Assembly: GCA_015501595.1 (NCBI GenBank)
Contig: JADNRX010000038.1
Span: 124,001-188,000, forward strand
Source: Hymenopellis radicata
Lineage: Eukaryota > Basidiomycota > Agaricomycetes > Agaricales > Physalacriaceae
Length of the DNA stretch: 64,000 nt
Direction of reading: 5' to 3'
Shown here in pieces: positions 34,958 through 45,369 of this stretch (position 1 is the first letter of the stretch; every line of letters starts with the position of its first letter). The notes below the pieces were generated by a model, which saw only the letters and a program-made list of their open reading frames with translations, was not told the DNA's origin and ran no database searches. Made by a program: the position numbers and the translations under genes.

Positions 34958-36130
34958 ATGCAGAGGCCAAATTACGATTCGGATACGGTGACAGAACGAC
35001 ACCCGGAGGTCTTCTCCACACAGTACTCATTCGCACACTTGAGTGGCTATCCTTTCTATGAGATTCCCGTCTTTGCGAATTCGCTTTCTCCTCAACTACT
35101 ACTCTCCCCGTTGAATACAATTATACTCCTTCGATCCTATTTCTCCCCTTCCTGATGCCAGCATCAACCTACGCCGAAGCGGCGCCATTCACGCTCTGTT
35201 CGCGCTGACAGTCGCGCACTTTCTCATCGTACAACGCCATGTAAACACTTCATGAACAACAGCGACTGTCCGATGAAGGGAAAATGCGACTTGTAAGTGT
35301 TTCTATCTGCTGCTTGGGGTTGGGAAATCATGACCGATGCGAGATTGTTTAGCATTCACGATGGAGCTATCGAGTCGCCCGAGCCTCATTGCTGGGCTTT
35401 CGTACAAGGGAGATGTCGAACAGATCCATGCGCCTATTTTCACCCTCGGAATATAGAGCCATGCAGGTCTCTTTCCTTTGCCTTATAACTGCTTATGATG
35501 CATTGCAGATAAACGATACACACCGTGTGTGGCATGGCTGACATGCATAGGAGCGCCTTTCTGTTTGTTCAAGCATGCTCAGGATGTCAATGTTAGAAAG
35601 TCGCATCAACGCCGTACAGACAGTTGCGATTGGTCGAAAACGCGAGTGTCTTTCGGGCAGGAAGCCTTCAATCGTGCGTCTGCCCTTCTTCAACCTGTCT
35701 CTGCTGATTCGACCGTTACTGGTCTCCTCTTTCAGCGCTCTTCGAACCGTTAGCTCCCTTGCACAACGCTGATACTGGTCGCCAGGCGCAGACCTATGCT
35801 GGAAATTATATCAATGGGCATGGCACTCATATCGCTGGTGGTCCCCCATCTATCGAAATTGACGGCACCACGTATTATCAATGGGCGCCGTCAGGCTTTT
35901 CGACGTATTCACATCACTCTTCCCAATCGTTTGAATACAATGGAACGACGTATTACCATCCTCATAGCACACCCGCCCAGAATGAAAGGTTTGACGATGT
36001 CACACGTCGATTGGCCGATGTCGATTCGGTGTCTCTTAGCAAAACCATCTGTAGTAGTTTTGTCGTTTACACCCCGACTGTTGATAGTAGAATGCCTATC
36101 GGAGTAATGAACCTAATATCATTAAGCTAG
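34958..36130 (+). CDS. CCCH zinc-finger protein (three fingers), paralogue of the 59-kb gene
   Basis: Exon 1 begins MQRPNYDSD at 34958; exon 2 (from 35162) is basic and holds finger 1, PCKHFMNNSDCPMKGKC then DFIH across an intron. Finger 2 is HCWAFVQGRCRTDPCAYFH, and finger 3 is TPCVAWLTCIGAPFCLFKH. The spacings C-x8-C-x5-C-x3-H, C-x7-C-x4-C-x3-H and C-x5-C-x5-C-x3-H match fingers 2-4 of the protein at 59181-60113, including the intron positions. The last exon is Tyr/His/Ser-rich (DGTTYYQWAPSGFSTYSHHS). CCCH fingers usually bind RNA; a post-transcriptional role is inferred. The intron at 35463-35508 seems to start with GC rather than GT. The N-terminal finger of the paralogue is missing here. 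Confidence 0.7.
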
Positions 36131-36200
36131 AAGGAATTTGTCCACGGCTGTTACGATGTATCTTCTCTTTCTTGCTGATGATAAAGCGTGGGAGTTGAAG

Positions 36201-36252
36201 CTTCATGATGGTGGCAGTCCTTCAACGTTGAAGGACTGCCACCATCATGAAG
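36201..36252. repeat. 52-bp perfect palindrome over the YKT6 start codon
   Basis: The 26 bases 36227-36252 are the exact reverse complement of 36201-36226, with no loop (centre ...caac|gttg...). The right arm contains the YKT6 initiation codon (36247-36249) and the next bases of the coding sequence; the left arm is an inverted copy. Confidence 0.97.
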
Positions 36253-36996
36253 ATCTTCTCGCTGTCCGTCATTCTTGCTCCACCCTCGGGGGCATCCACT
36301 GTCTTTAGCATGGCCAGCGACCTTTCGACCTTTTCATTCTATCAGAAAGGCTCGGTGGGCGAGTTCATGTCATTCTTCTCCAAGACTGTCGCCGAGCGGA
36401 CAGCCCAAGGACAGCGGCAGAGTATCCAAGAGAACAACTACACCGCCCACGTCTACAACCGGGGCGGTGCCGAGCAGCTCGCCGGTCAGTGATCCTCATG
36501 TCTGCCATGCGCAATAATTGAGGCTTGGTTTAGCTGTTGTTATCACGGACCAAGAATATCCAGTCCGCCCCGCCTTCTCGCTCTTGACCAAGCTACTGGA
36601 CGATTTCACTGCCAAAGTCCCCAGACATCCTTCAAAGACCCTGCATCCATCTCCTTCCCCGCCATCAACACATACATCCAGAAGTACCAAGATCCCAGGC
36701 AAGCAGACACGATCATGCGTGTCCAAGAAGAACTCGATGAGACCAAGATCGTGCTGGTATTTACCTTATCTGCTTCGAAAATTAGCGAGCTCATCGTCTT
36801 CGTCAGCACAAAACCATTGAATCCGTCCTACAACGAGGAGAGAAGCTGGACAATCTGGTTGACCAATCGAGTGCCTTGTCCGCCCAGAGCAAGATGTTCT
36901 ACAAGACAACTAAGAAGGTTTGTGTGCCATCCTCTGTACGCTTGCCTTATATTCAACATTGTCTTGCAGAAAAACTCTTGCTGTGTTGTTATGTGA
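36247..36996 (+). CDS. YKT6: R-SNARE YKT6
   Basis: Starts at 36247 ([15 protein letters not shown]), the longin domain ([52 protein letters not shown]), followed by the SNARE motif: [19 protein letters not shown], then [20 protein letters not shown] with the zero-layer Arg, and KMFYKTTKK. The final exon gives KNSCCVVM, a CCAAX box for farnesylation plus palmitoylation in place of a membrane anchor. YKT6 acts in ER-Golgi, Golgi, vacuole and autophagosome fusion. Four introns have good borders. After DDFTAKVP the frame is wrong by one base (CCCC run at 36619-36622): the next frame reads [19 protein letters not shown] as expected. As YKT6 is essential in yeast, a sequence error is likelier than a pseudogene. 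Confidence 0.9.
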
Positions 36997-37452
36997 TACC
37001 ATACGTATGACTGTTAGGGGTAGAGTTTGTCGATATCGTATAGTAGTAGACGATTTGCGGCTCGGAAACGCGCACACTGCAGAACCGCCTTGCGCGGCCT
37101 CGATTCTTGGTTGTTTCTACTAGTTACTACCTTACTCGACATCTGTCCTTATTCAATGATTCATCAAGGGAGCTCTACGTGTACATTGACGCTCACTTGT
37201 GCTTCATTAGTTTCTCAACATCCTAGACATCCCTTCATACCCTTCGTAATCATGAGCATCAGTCCCACATCTTCGGCCGTATCGTGGTTGGATAGGAAGG
37301 CATTGAGAGTCAGACAACCAGCAAACGTAACGATTAATTGATATACACTAAAACTTGAACTCCTTCCCTTCTTCAAGTTCTTGCCTTCCCGCTCGCGGTC
37401 TATCTCCTTTGCCGCCGTGTCCGAAAGGTTTTCTGTGCGAGGCCACAACCAT
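36997..37452. other. Intergenic, no gene seen
   Basis: Contains the YKT6 3' flank. No coding signal is supported. Confidence 0.4.
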
Positions 37453-37532
37453 GGCCGCGTAGCGTAATGGTTAACGCGCCACTTTCCGGGGTTATTAGGT
37501 GGAGATTGCAAGTTCGATCCTTGCCGTGGTCG
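37453..37532 (+). tRNA. tRNA-like sequence, anticodon probably CCG (Arg), with short intron
   Basis: The sequence folds as a tRNA. The acceptor arm pairs ggccgcg with cgtggtc (two G-U pairs). The D arm is gcgtaatggttaacgc (A-box tagcgtaatgg), the anticodon stem ccact/ggtgg, and the T arm gcaagttcgatccttgc (B-box). The anticodon loop is 14 nt instead of 7 (ttccggggttatta), consistent with a roughly 7-nt intron after the anticodon CCG. A TTTT stretch at 37533 would end Pol III transcription. The 3' half and its downstream sequence recur at 48178-48340, so this could instead be the head of a tRNA-derived repeat. Confidence 0.55.
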
Positions 37533-37670
37533 TTTTGTTTTCCTTCTGTTGGCTCCGTCAAGTTTTGAAATTTGAATCATGATTCATGATTCGAAACGCG
37601 TACTTACTTACTACCTGGAACACAGCATAATTACATCGTTACGCCATTAATGTTCTGAACCGATAATTAC
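37500..37670 (+). repeat. tRNA-flanked repeat, copy 1
   Basis: From the T arm onward this shares a series of words with 48178-48340: tggtcgttttgttttc/g, ctgttggc, gaatcatgattcatgattcg, aaacgcgtact, acttactac(c/t)tggaa(c/t)aca and gcataatt(a/g)ca. Divergence and small indels show that the duplication is old. Confidence 0.65.
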
Positions 37671-37870
37671 CTATGTATGCCATCTAGTTTTGTTACTTAT
37701 ATTCCCAGTTCCTAACAGTGTTCGGAGAGCATCTATATAGCAGCAACAGCACGTCTTGTATGCCAGAGATAATCAGCGGAAGGATCTACGTAGTATTTGG
37801 CCGAATATATGCGTTGGGCTGAATATATGGGTCTGCCGATCATTGATCACTCTCCTTACTCTCTACCATC

Positions 37871-38603
37871 ATGACCAGATCCAAGTCTCGCGCTGCACAA
37901 AGAGTCGACTCCTCCGACCTGGAGTCCGACGATTCTCGAATCATAGAATCGCCCGTCAAGAAGACCAAGACGACCAAGAAGAAGACGTCAAAGGCCGTCA
38001 GCAACATGGCTGAGCTCTCTGTACATTTCCAAAACATCGAATTGAAACTCGCTACGGCCAAGGAGAGGATGCTGGAGCAGGAGAAGGACATGGAAGAGGC
38101 AAGACTGCGGAGGGTCGAGGCAGAACGTATCGCGAAGAAGGAGGCCGTGGAACTCGAATTGCAGAAAGAGATTACGTTGGAGCAGGCAAAGGTGGAGGGA
38201 CAGAAGCATATTTTGGAACTACAACACGCCAATCACTTGGCGGCCCTCGACAAGGAGATGGAGCTCGCTAGGCTCCAAGCACAAGCCCCGTCCAGTGAGT
38301 AGCAGAGTCCTTCGTTGTAAGCGCCTAATTTTCGCGTTTCTAGGTCCGGATCGCGTGCATAAAAAGGCGAAACTGCAAGACGTCACCAATATACCGAAAG
38401 CCGTCGACATGCCATTTACGCCAGCGCAGAAAGCTCGATGGCTCCTACTGGAGGCCGCCAAACCGCAAAAACTGACGAACACGGAGCTAGAAACCTGCAT
38501 CGCCTATAGCAATAGCCTCACCTTTCCCATTGACAACCCCTCTGCGGCAAAATTGATTTTGGAGAATGCTCTGCAAACTGACGTTGTGATGACTTCTGGA
38601 TGA
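37871..38603 (+). CDS. Nuclear-like coiled-coil protein, hypothetical
   Basis: Exon 1 is 37871-38294 and exon 2 is 38344-38603, with an intron gtgagt...ttctag. The N-terminus (MTRSKSRAAQRVDSSD, PVKKTKTTKKKTSK) is basic and Ser-rich. Residues about 50-140 form one long charged heptad coiled coil (KERMLEQEKDMEEARLRRVE, QKEITLEQAKVEGQKHILEL). Exon 2 has a short folded-looking part (TPAQKARWLLLEAAKPQK, NTELETCIAYSNSLTFP). No family is recognised. The basic tracts could be nuclear signals (inference). Confidence 0.65.
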
Positions 38604-39330
38604 CTTAGAGGCTTTCTTGCTCGGACCTAGATGTGCTGATGGATTGCTGTGACTTTGCTAGTCGTACTGGAATGTCTACTGGAATTGAATGCTTTACATG
38701 TTACTCTGCCTGTTCCCCCAAATCTACAAAGTCTCGGCTTTGAATAGGCTCGCCGTCATTGACAACGCGCTTCCTCACCATCTGCGCGAAGGCAAGCATA
38801 TAGTTGGACATACTATTAGGTACTTCTTCATCCTGTATGAACCATTAGTTGGAGCATCGAAATCTCAGATTTCACCCACCTTTGTCAGAGCCTCTTCGAA
38901 CTGTGTCAATTGTCGATTCTGAGTAGCTTTGGCAGTGTGAGTTCGGGGCGTCGTCCGACAAGGCGAGTATGCCGATCGTCGAATCCGTCACCTCTGTCAG
39001 CGGTGAGCTCAAACGTTGCGACAGTTTCATGGTTGTTTTCAGAATCAGTAAATCGCTGGTGACGAATGGCCAAGGTCCTGACAACGTGGAAACCTGGGCA
39101 GGTTTCATCGTTGACCATGTGCTGTCGAGTTGCGTGCATATTATCAAACCTTATTGTGAATGGTCAATATCGTAATGAGAAATCTGGGTGACTCCGTACT
39201 CTTGTTCGCAATATGGACACATATAATCGTCATCACCAGAATAACATCGCAGTTCGAGCTGAATCCAGCCAGTGTGGCACATGTTCCTGGAATGTATGCG
39301 TACACGACGACCAAAATACTGAAAGATGAC
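38604..39330. other. No recognisable gene
   Basis: Overlapping open frames on both strands at 38872-39432 lack motifs. This lies directly downstream of the recombinase-like gene. Confidence 0.35.
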
Positions 39331-42300
39331 TCACTGGTGCCGTTGGTAATGCTCGACATTGTCAGCGATAGAGACTTCACCATCACGGAACAGGGACAGA
39401 GCGCACATTCGTATCGCCCGTCTTCGCGCTAAAAGATGGTCAGAAACGACAGTGTGTTCAAAAGTCAACCAGACCTTGGCCTTATCCATTGCCAGTTTTG
39501 TCTCGTGCTTTTCGACCAGGTGGCGCATGAAGAACTCAAGCATGGTGCGAACCGGAATGTCGGTGAGCTCTTCCTCTCCGGATTCATCCTCCCCGCTTCG
39601 ATCTCTTCGGGAGACCTTGAATCATCGTCGTTGCCAATAGCGATGGGCCCGGAATGGCGTCGACAGTTTCTTGCACTTTCAAAAGGTTCACCCTGGTGCC
39701 GACAGGCAGTATGTCATCAAGAAAAGAGGGATCTTCATACTCGCCAATGTCATGGAGATCCGCATCTTCGAGAGGGGGCACCACTGAAGACGACGACGAC
39801 GGTTGCTCGACCGTAGTTGCCGAGGTCGGGACCGATCTTGAAGATGATGCGACGGATGACGGCGGCTCACCGGTTTGCACTGCTAAAGACGATGACGGTA
39901 CCGTAGTTGTAGCGGTCGGGAGCGGTCGTGAAGATGATGGTGCTGGTGCGACGGAGGATGTTTTAATACGGTCTTGAAGATAACTTGGTGGCTGTTGGGC
40001 GAGCTCGACCGCTGTCTCCATTTGTACGGACGTCAATTCGCGTGGTAAGTGTCCCGAACGATAGTCCTTGGTCTTGTCGCGATTGGCCACACGTCGTGTT
40101 TGTTTTGAGACTGACTGATTGCGAGTTACCACAGCGGCGCCGGCTGCTCGCACGATGGCCTCTCTCTAAAAGAAAACTTGGAGAAATGCACGACAACAGT
40201 GTAACGATGACCTACCTCTTCAACGTCTTTCGGGGTCATGCCGGGTGCCAATCCGAACGATCGTCCTGCTTTGCCAGCCTTTTTGGAGGAATTTTGCGCC
40301 GAAGCCCTTGTGTCACCAAAAAGTTGATCTGGCTGAGCATGTCCTTGTCGTAATAACGATTGAGTTCTGGAGTAAAACATGCTCTAAAGTTGGTCCATGC
40401 TTGGGCGAGTTCGTCGGAGACTTTTTGAAAGACTACATCTTCCTAGTCATCGTGAACACGGTGCATCAAGCAGAAGAAAGAAGAACATACCTTGACCTTG
40501 CCTTTGACCTCAGTCCTTTCAGTCATCTTGGCAGCCTTCTACAAATGAAATCAGTCGAAGCGTATAATAGACGGGGAGAAACACTACCTTTGCATCCTTG
40601 ATCTCATCCGCTGTAGAATTAACCGAAAGAGAGCTGTCAATTAACAAAAGATCCATCCACGCTCGTGCCGCAACCGCTCGTCGCGGATTGGGTCAAACTG
40701 CATCGTAGAACCCCGGGCTGATCTTCTCCTAGTCGAGTCTCTACAGGATTCATATTTCTTGTCCCTTTACTATAATGCACGGAAAAGACGCTGGTCTCGC
40801 CATGTTTGCAAGCCATTTGAGCCTCTGAAACGCCCTTCATTACCGCAAGAAAGTTTGCAGTATCGCGCCGGAAAGCTTGTGGTCCGACTGCCGGGAGACC
40901 AGCATCTTTGGCAAGAGATATACACGTCTGTGAGAGAGAGCCGGTTGTTGCTGGCTTGAGAGGTTCTTGGAAGGCACGTCCACCTGGGCCCATCGCGGGA
41001 AACCTATAATATGAGAAACGAAGAGGAACGAGAAAAGAAGGGGCATACAATGGTTCTGCAAGACGGGAGGGATCGATGCGCAATTCGGCACTGGTGTCGT
41101 TTAAGAGGTCATCGATACTCTTTACAAAGGATCAGTAGGCTATCGTTGTGATTGAAATATATATACCTTAAACTTGGTCTCGAACGCGTCAGCCATGTAC
41201 AGGTAAGAGATGAGGTAGGTCACAATGTCGAATGGGACGTTGTGCGTGTATCGGACTTGATGGAGAATCCACTCTTGTACTTGCCCAAGTTCTTTAAAGC
41301 AACCTTTAAAGTTTTTCAGTAGGATCTCCACCTCAAACGAGCCGTCAGACAAGTGGCGAATGATGAGATCGCCAAGAGAGAGGAACTAGGAATGATCAGC
41401 TGGTGAATAATCATCTCGAAAGAGGAAAAAGACTTGCACCATGGATCGCCTCGTATTCTTTGCATACAACAGCCAAAGATGAGGGACGCGCGGTGAGGTA
41501 AAAGGGCAAAAGAATCTTCAAGAGACTGTTTATTTTAACCTTGCAAGTGAAGGGCGTCATCCGTTGTAGTGCGGCCTCGATGATCAGTCGTAATTCCATT
41601 TGTCCGTAGTATACACGGTGGGTGTAGTACCGATCGAGGTCCTTCGTGCGTACGACTGAATCAAGTATATAAGTGAAAATGCAGTGACTGGCTGTAGCAA
41701 TAACATACTTTGATGTACAGTGTTTTGCAATTTGTCGTAGAGCTCGTAAACGCTCAACGCCTCCAGTCCGCAGCGAAGGCTGGTATCGGGGTCGCGAGTG
41801 TGTTGTAATATGAGGTGAACGCAAATTCCAAGCCACCCGACTAGAGTGCGAGCTTTGATGGCCTTCCGTCCGGGGAGTGGTGGTACGGCTTCAACCTTTG
41901 GAGAAACTGGATTCAAGGAAGATAGGATGAAAAAGAAGAGACAAGACTTGCCATGAACCACAGGAAGCGCGGCATCTGCTGGACCACGATCGCGATGTTG
42001 AAGCGGTCACTAGGGCTGAGAGTCGGAAGTGCTTGCATTAAGAAGCTGTACCAATAGGTAAGCATGCGCTGCCGCGCTTTGGCGGTTTGGGGAGATTCGC
42101 GAGAGGCCGTGTTCTGAACAGCCTCGATGATCGTTTCCTGAAGCGCTTGAAAGCGCGCGGGATCTGACCAGGCCTCCTTGAGCACCTATATAGAATTAGA
42201 TGATGTGGTGCTGACTCGAGCGCGAGAAGACTGTACATGCTCAATTTTTTGCAGGCGGAAAGCCATATCCTCCTCTGCCACCTCTGGTATTGGTGCTTTG

Positions 42301-42542
42301 GGGATTGGCATCGCGGCAAGCGACACGGAAGCAAGGTCATCGGTGATCTGTGGCTCCGTTACAGTGGCGGCGGACGATGAGGCAGTGGATAATGATGAGA
42401 CGGCAGCAGTGAAACGAGAGGTAACTGGTGGTGCTAGGCTGCTATAGCGGTTGCTGGGCGCGTCCTTCCCGGTCAGGTTCTTCATGAGTTTATGGGACTC
42501 TTTGCTAAAACTCCGGAATGACGTTCCAGACTTGTCGGCCAT
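39331..42542 (-). CDS. Tyrosine-recombinase-like protein (Crypton/DUF3435 type)
   Basis: Starts at 42542 (MADKSGTSFRSFSKESH), with a Ser/Thr-rich leader, then helical exons (KARQRMLTYWYSFLMQALPT). Motifs in order fit a tyrosine recombinase core: LPFYLTARPSSLAVVCKEYE (first Arg), FEVEILLKNFKG (Lys in the beta hairpin), GPQAFRRDTANF (second Arg; the usual His three residues before it is Gln), MACKHGE (His) and FSVHYSKGTRNMN (Tyr nucleophile). The C-terminal part has a Ser/Pro-rich region and then a C2H2 finger, ECALCP followed by GEVSIADNVEHYQRHQ, which needs one extra base in the ccc run near 39393. Further frame changes are needed near 40330 and 40700. Such enzymes move Cryptons and, in ascomycetes, Starships. 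Either a decayed copy or a copy with assembly errors. Confidence 0.55.
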
Positions 42543-42722
42543 GGTAGCAAGAGGAAGAGCAGCGAAATATTGGGGTGGCGAGTAGTCCTTTTTGGGATAT
42601 GCGTGATCGAATTGGTACCGAGCGAGGACAGCGCGTAGAGCAGAACTCGGACAATTAGAACAACAATGATGATAGGATAAAAGCAAGGAATGGCTGTCAT
42701 GTCACACACAGATCAAGTAGTA

Positions 42723-44047
42723 CTACATGATACCCCATGTATGGAGGACACCTTCAGTGATAAGGGGTGGGTAAGACTCTAAAAAGTTTTCTGCATACGT
42801 AGCAAGATCCTCGGAACCAAAAACGAGCAAGATATGGTACAAGGAATCGGCGCAGATATCAAAGTTGAGTTCGGGGAAAGGAATTCCATCATCGTCGAGC
42901 GTAAAGTTGTCGCATACCATTGCCAAGAGTGCTGAAAAATCCTTGCTGCGTCTGACGCGACGGTGCTCGTATACGGGATCCCAATAGCGATCAAGAAAAA
43001 CAGACGGCCCAAACTATGTGCTTGATGAGAGATGCCCAAGATATGCAAGAAAACACCTACTCGATCGTATATTTGAAGAAATTCCTTGTATGCGGCAATA
43101 TCCTTTTCGTGCCGGCGACGATAAGCCTCGAGTTTCTCAATGACTTGCTTTTTAAGCTTATCTTTGCGAGGACCGGTGGCTGCGTCACGGCGTGCAACAA
43201 GTTCCTTGTTCAGAGTCTTGAACTGCTCCCACGTAACGTTGGACTTCCAGTTGATGGCGCCATCGTGCTCAGTCCAGGTCTTGACGTACTTGATATACTG
43301 AATCGCTCGAACGACGTAGTCAATGTGAGCTTCAGCTGCTCCGACGTGGCTCTGGGATGTAATAAACTGCGCTAACATTAGCGCTCGCACGACTGAAGAA
43401 AGGAGCGACTTGCATTGTTCATCTGAACAAGCCGAGTCGGGATGTCCTCAACTTGATCCAAAGCCAGAGCTCTCTCGCAAACATCACTCCAGGTGTTCCG
43501 GGTGCAAACAACGGATTCGAGAGCAGCGGTCTGAGTATGCATATATGAGCCATAAAATGGAAGAAAAGGATGAACTGTACCCAAACATCTGGAGAGTCTT
43601 GAAATCCAGCTACAAGACGATTCAAGGCCTCGACTTGGGCGGACTTGCCAGAGTAGGGAAATTCAAGAAGCTTGGTCTTGAACGTAGTAGCAGAAAGTGG
43701 GCGAGCGGTCCAGACGATCTTGTGGAAATCTTGTTCTACGGGCGACTAGAGAAAGATGAGTATGGCAACATTATTGGCAGTCCACGTGCCATTGGAGGCG
43801 GCTCGTCCTCCTCCTGACGTCCAGCGGGAACTGGCTCCTCTGGGGGCTCTGGATACATCGCCTGGTCTAGGATAGCAGAAACGTTGTCGATGGCCTCGCG
43901 AGCATCGTCAAACAGTCGCTGGCGCTTGCGGCAGGTGCGCGGAGACGAGTCCTCTGGGAGCTCAGGCAGTGTCTTGATGAGATTCTTAACGTTTTTGAGG
44001 TCGTTGAACGCGCGACGAAGCGTAGTTTCTGGCGACGAAGGGTCCAT
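42723..44047 (-). CDS. Hypothetical protein upstream of the recombinase-like gene
   Basis: Starts at 44047 (MDPSSPETTLRRAFNDLKNV). Exon 1 has a helical start, PELPEDSSPRTCRKRQR and an acidic Pro-rich end. Later exons read KIVWTARPLSATTFKTKLLE, LESVVCTRNTWSDVCERALA, AAEAHIDYVVRAIQYIKYVK, a basic coiled region (GPRKDKLKKQVIEKLEAYRR) and a C-terminal GIPFPELNFDICADSLYHIL, ending GVLHTWGIM at 42723. Six or so exons; the first splice is not in phase by my reading. No domain is recognised. It lies 180 bases upstream of the recombinase-like gene on the same strand, so the two may travel together. Confidence 0.5.
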
Positions 44048-44220
44048 ATGGTGGTAGGAGGGCAAGTGATTCCGCCCCTCTAATTCAGTTTTACGGGGGC
44101 AGATCCGATCACTACAATATATGCGTACACACTCAATCAATATTATGAAACAGACATCTTCGATAAATTTATTGGTAGGTACTAGGTAGGTACAAGGAAT
44201 TCACTGCAACATCCGGATCC

Positions 44221-44370
44221 TTAGGGTTAGGGTCTTCGAGGGTTCAAATTTGACAATGGTCACGCGGATGTGAATTTTGAACCCTCACCTGTGGCTGTGT
44301 CAGAACGAAGGCAGGCAACTTTTGGCTTGATTCCAACAGACTACGTCACCAGTCTGTTGGAATCAAGCCA
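44221..44370. repeat. Two inverted repeats and a (TTAGGG)2 word
   Basis: Inverted repeat 1: gagggttcaaa (44238-44248) with tttgaaccctc (44276-44286). Inverted repeat 2: tggcttgattccaacagact (44323-44342) with its exact complement at 44351-44370, loop acgtcacc. ttagggttaggg sits at 44221-44232. They lie between the start of the 44-kb gene and the stop of the next minus-strand gene at 44401. Confidence 0.9.
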
Positions 44371-44400
44371 TGCCAGATAAACAGGGTCAACAATGGAAAT

Positions 44401-45300
44401 GCTAGTGGCTGACCGAGAAGCGGCGACGTGCGAGGACAGCGAAGCGCTGTTCGTTCATGGTGATGGTCGAAGGCGAGAGACGCCCATTGCGAGGAGACGA
44501 TGATGACGCGCGCGGAGACAGCCAGCATGTTGTTTTCTTCCGGTTCCGAGCCAAGCTGCGAGCATAGAGTCAGAAGATGCTCTACATGGTACAGGGAGCG
44601 TGTACCTTGAGGCGGTATCGGAGGTAGTTCTGGCGGTCGCGGTGTGGGCAGACCCGCTTTCACGGGTTGCTGCGTAAAATTTGGATTCGGCGGCGGTTTC
44701 GCTGATTAGATATGTCAAGAGACAGTAGCAGAACGGTGAACGCTGGTTCTTACAATCTATTGATTGCTCTGGCGCGTGTTCAGCACGTCTCCAGACAAGG
44801 GGAATCAACTTACTGCGAAGGTTCGGTCCGAGACGCGCTACACGAGTTGTCGCGGTTTGGGTGCACAATCTCATCACGAGTCTTCTGGCTATCCTAGATA
44901 GACGACGTCTCATCATTAGTGTCGTTCACCTTTGTTTGACTTTGCGTCAGATCCGTGTTCTCGATGGTGAACCGAGGTCGATCCCCAAGCTCGTGTTGCT
45001 CAACATGAACGAACACTTCAGGGCGCGTTACCGTCGCGGTCCCCCGACCTTTTCACTATTGCCGCCAACAGTAGTGAAAATGCCCGAGCGAGAACTTGAG
45101 TCGGGATTTGAATGAGAGTAGGACCAACCGCTTCTTGAGTTTAACGAACTCATGAGCGTGGTCGTGTGGAGCGAAGTTAAAACCGCGTTTTGCCTGTACT
45201 CGCTTTTGACAACGGGAGTATCCTTGGAAAAGATCAGTGTGGATTCGCAGGAATGAAGACATGTAACTCACTAGTTTTGAAAAACTCTCAGCATCATCCT
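44401..45300 (-). CDS. Hypothetical Pro/Ser-rich protein
   Basis: Exons joined by clean introns give RGTATVTRPEVFVHVEQHE, RPRFTIENTDLTQSQTK, DSQKTRDEIVHPNRDNSC, KPPPNPNFTQQPVKAGLPTP with RPPELPPIPPQ, and LARNRKKTTCWLSPRASSSS, ending ARRRFSVSH with a stop at 44401-44403. The 5' end is not resolved; it may lie near 45300 or be lost where the adenylation-domain remnant begins. No domain is recognised. Confidence 0.35.
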
Positions 45301-45369
45301 CGTCTGCGAATAAGGCTGTCATGAGGCGAGGACAGTTACATACGGATATTGAGAAAGCGAAGCGAAAAA

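Noticed and set aside
36247..36996. YKT6 as a pseudogene
   Set aside because: Only one base is missing while all other exons, splice sites and the CCAAX end are perfect; sequence error is simpler.
37215..37580. Minus-strand open frame containing TKRPRQGSNLQSPP, and a similar one at 47992-48261
   Set aside because: These peptides are the reverse translation of the tRNA-like sequence (T arm and acceptor), not protein genes.
39331..44400. A full Starship-like giant element
   Set aside because: Only a recombinase-like gene is visible. No matching far end was found, cargo is not defined, and nearby YKT6 is an ordinary host gene.
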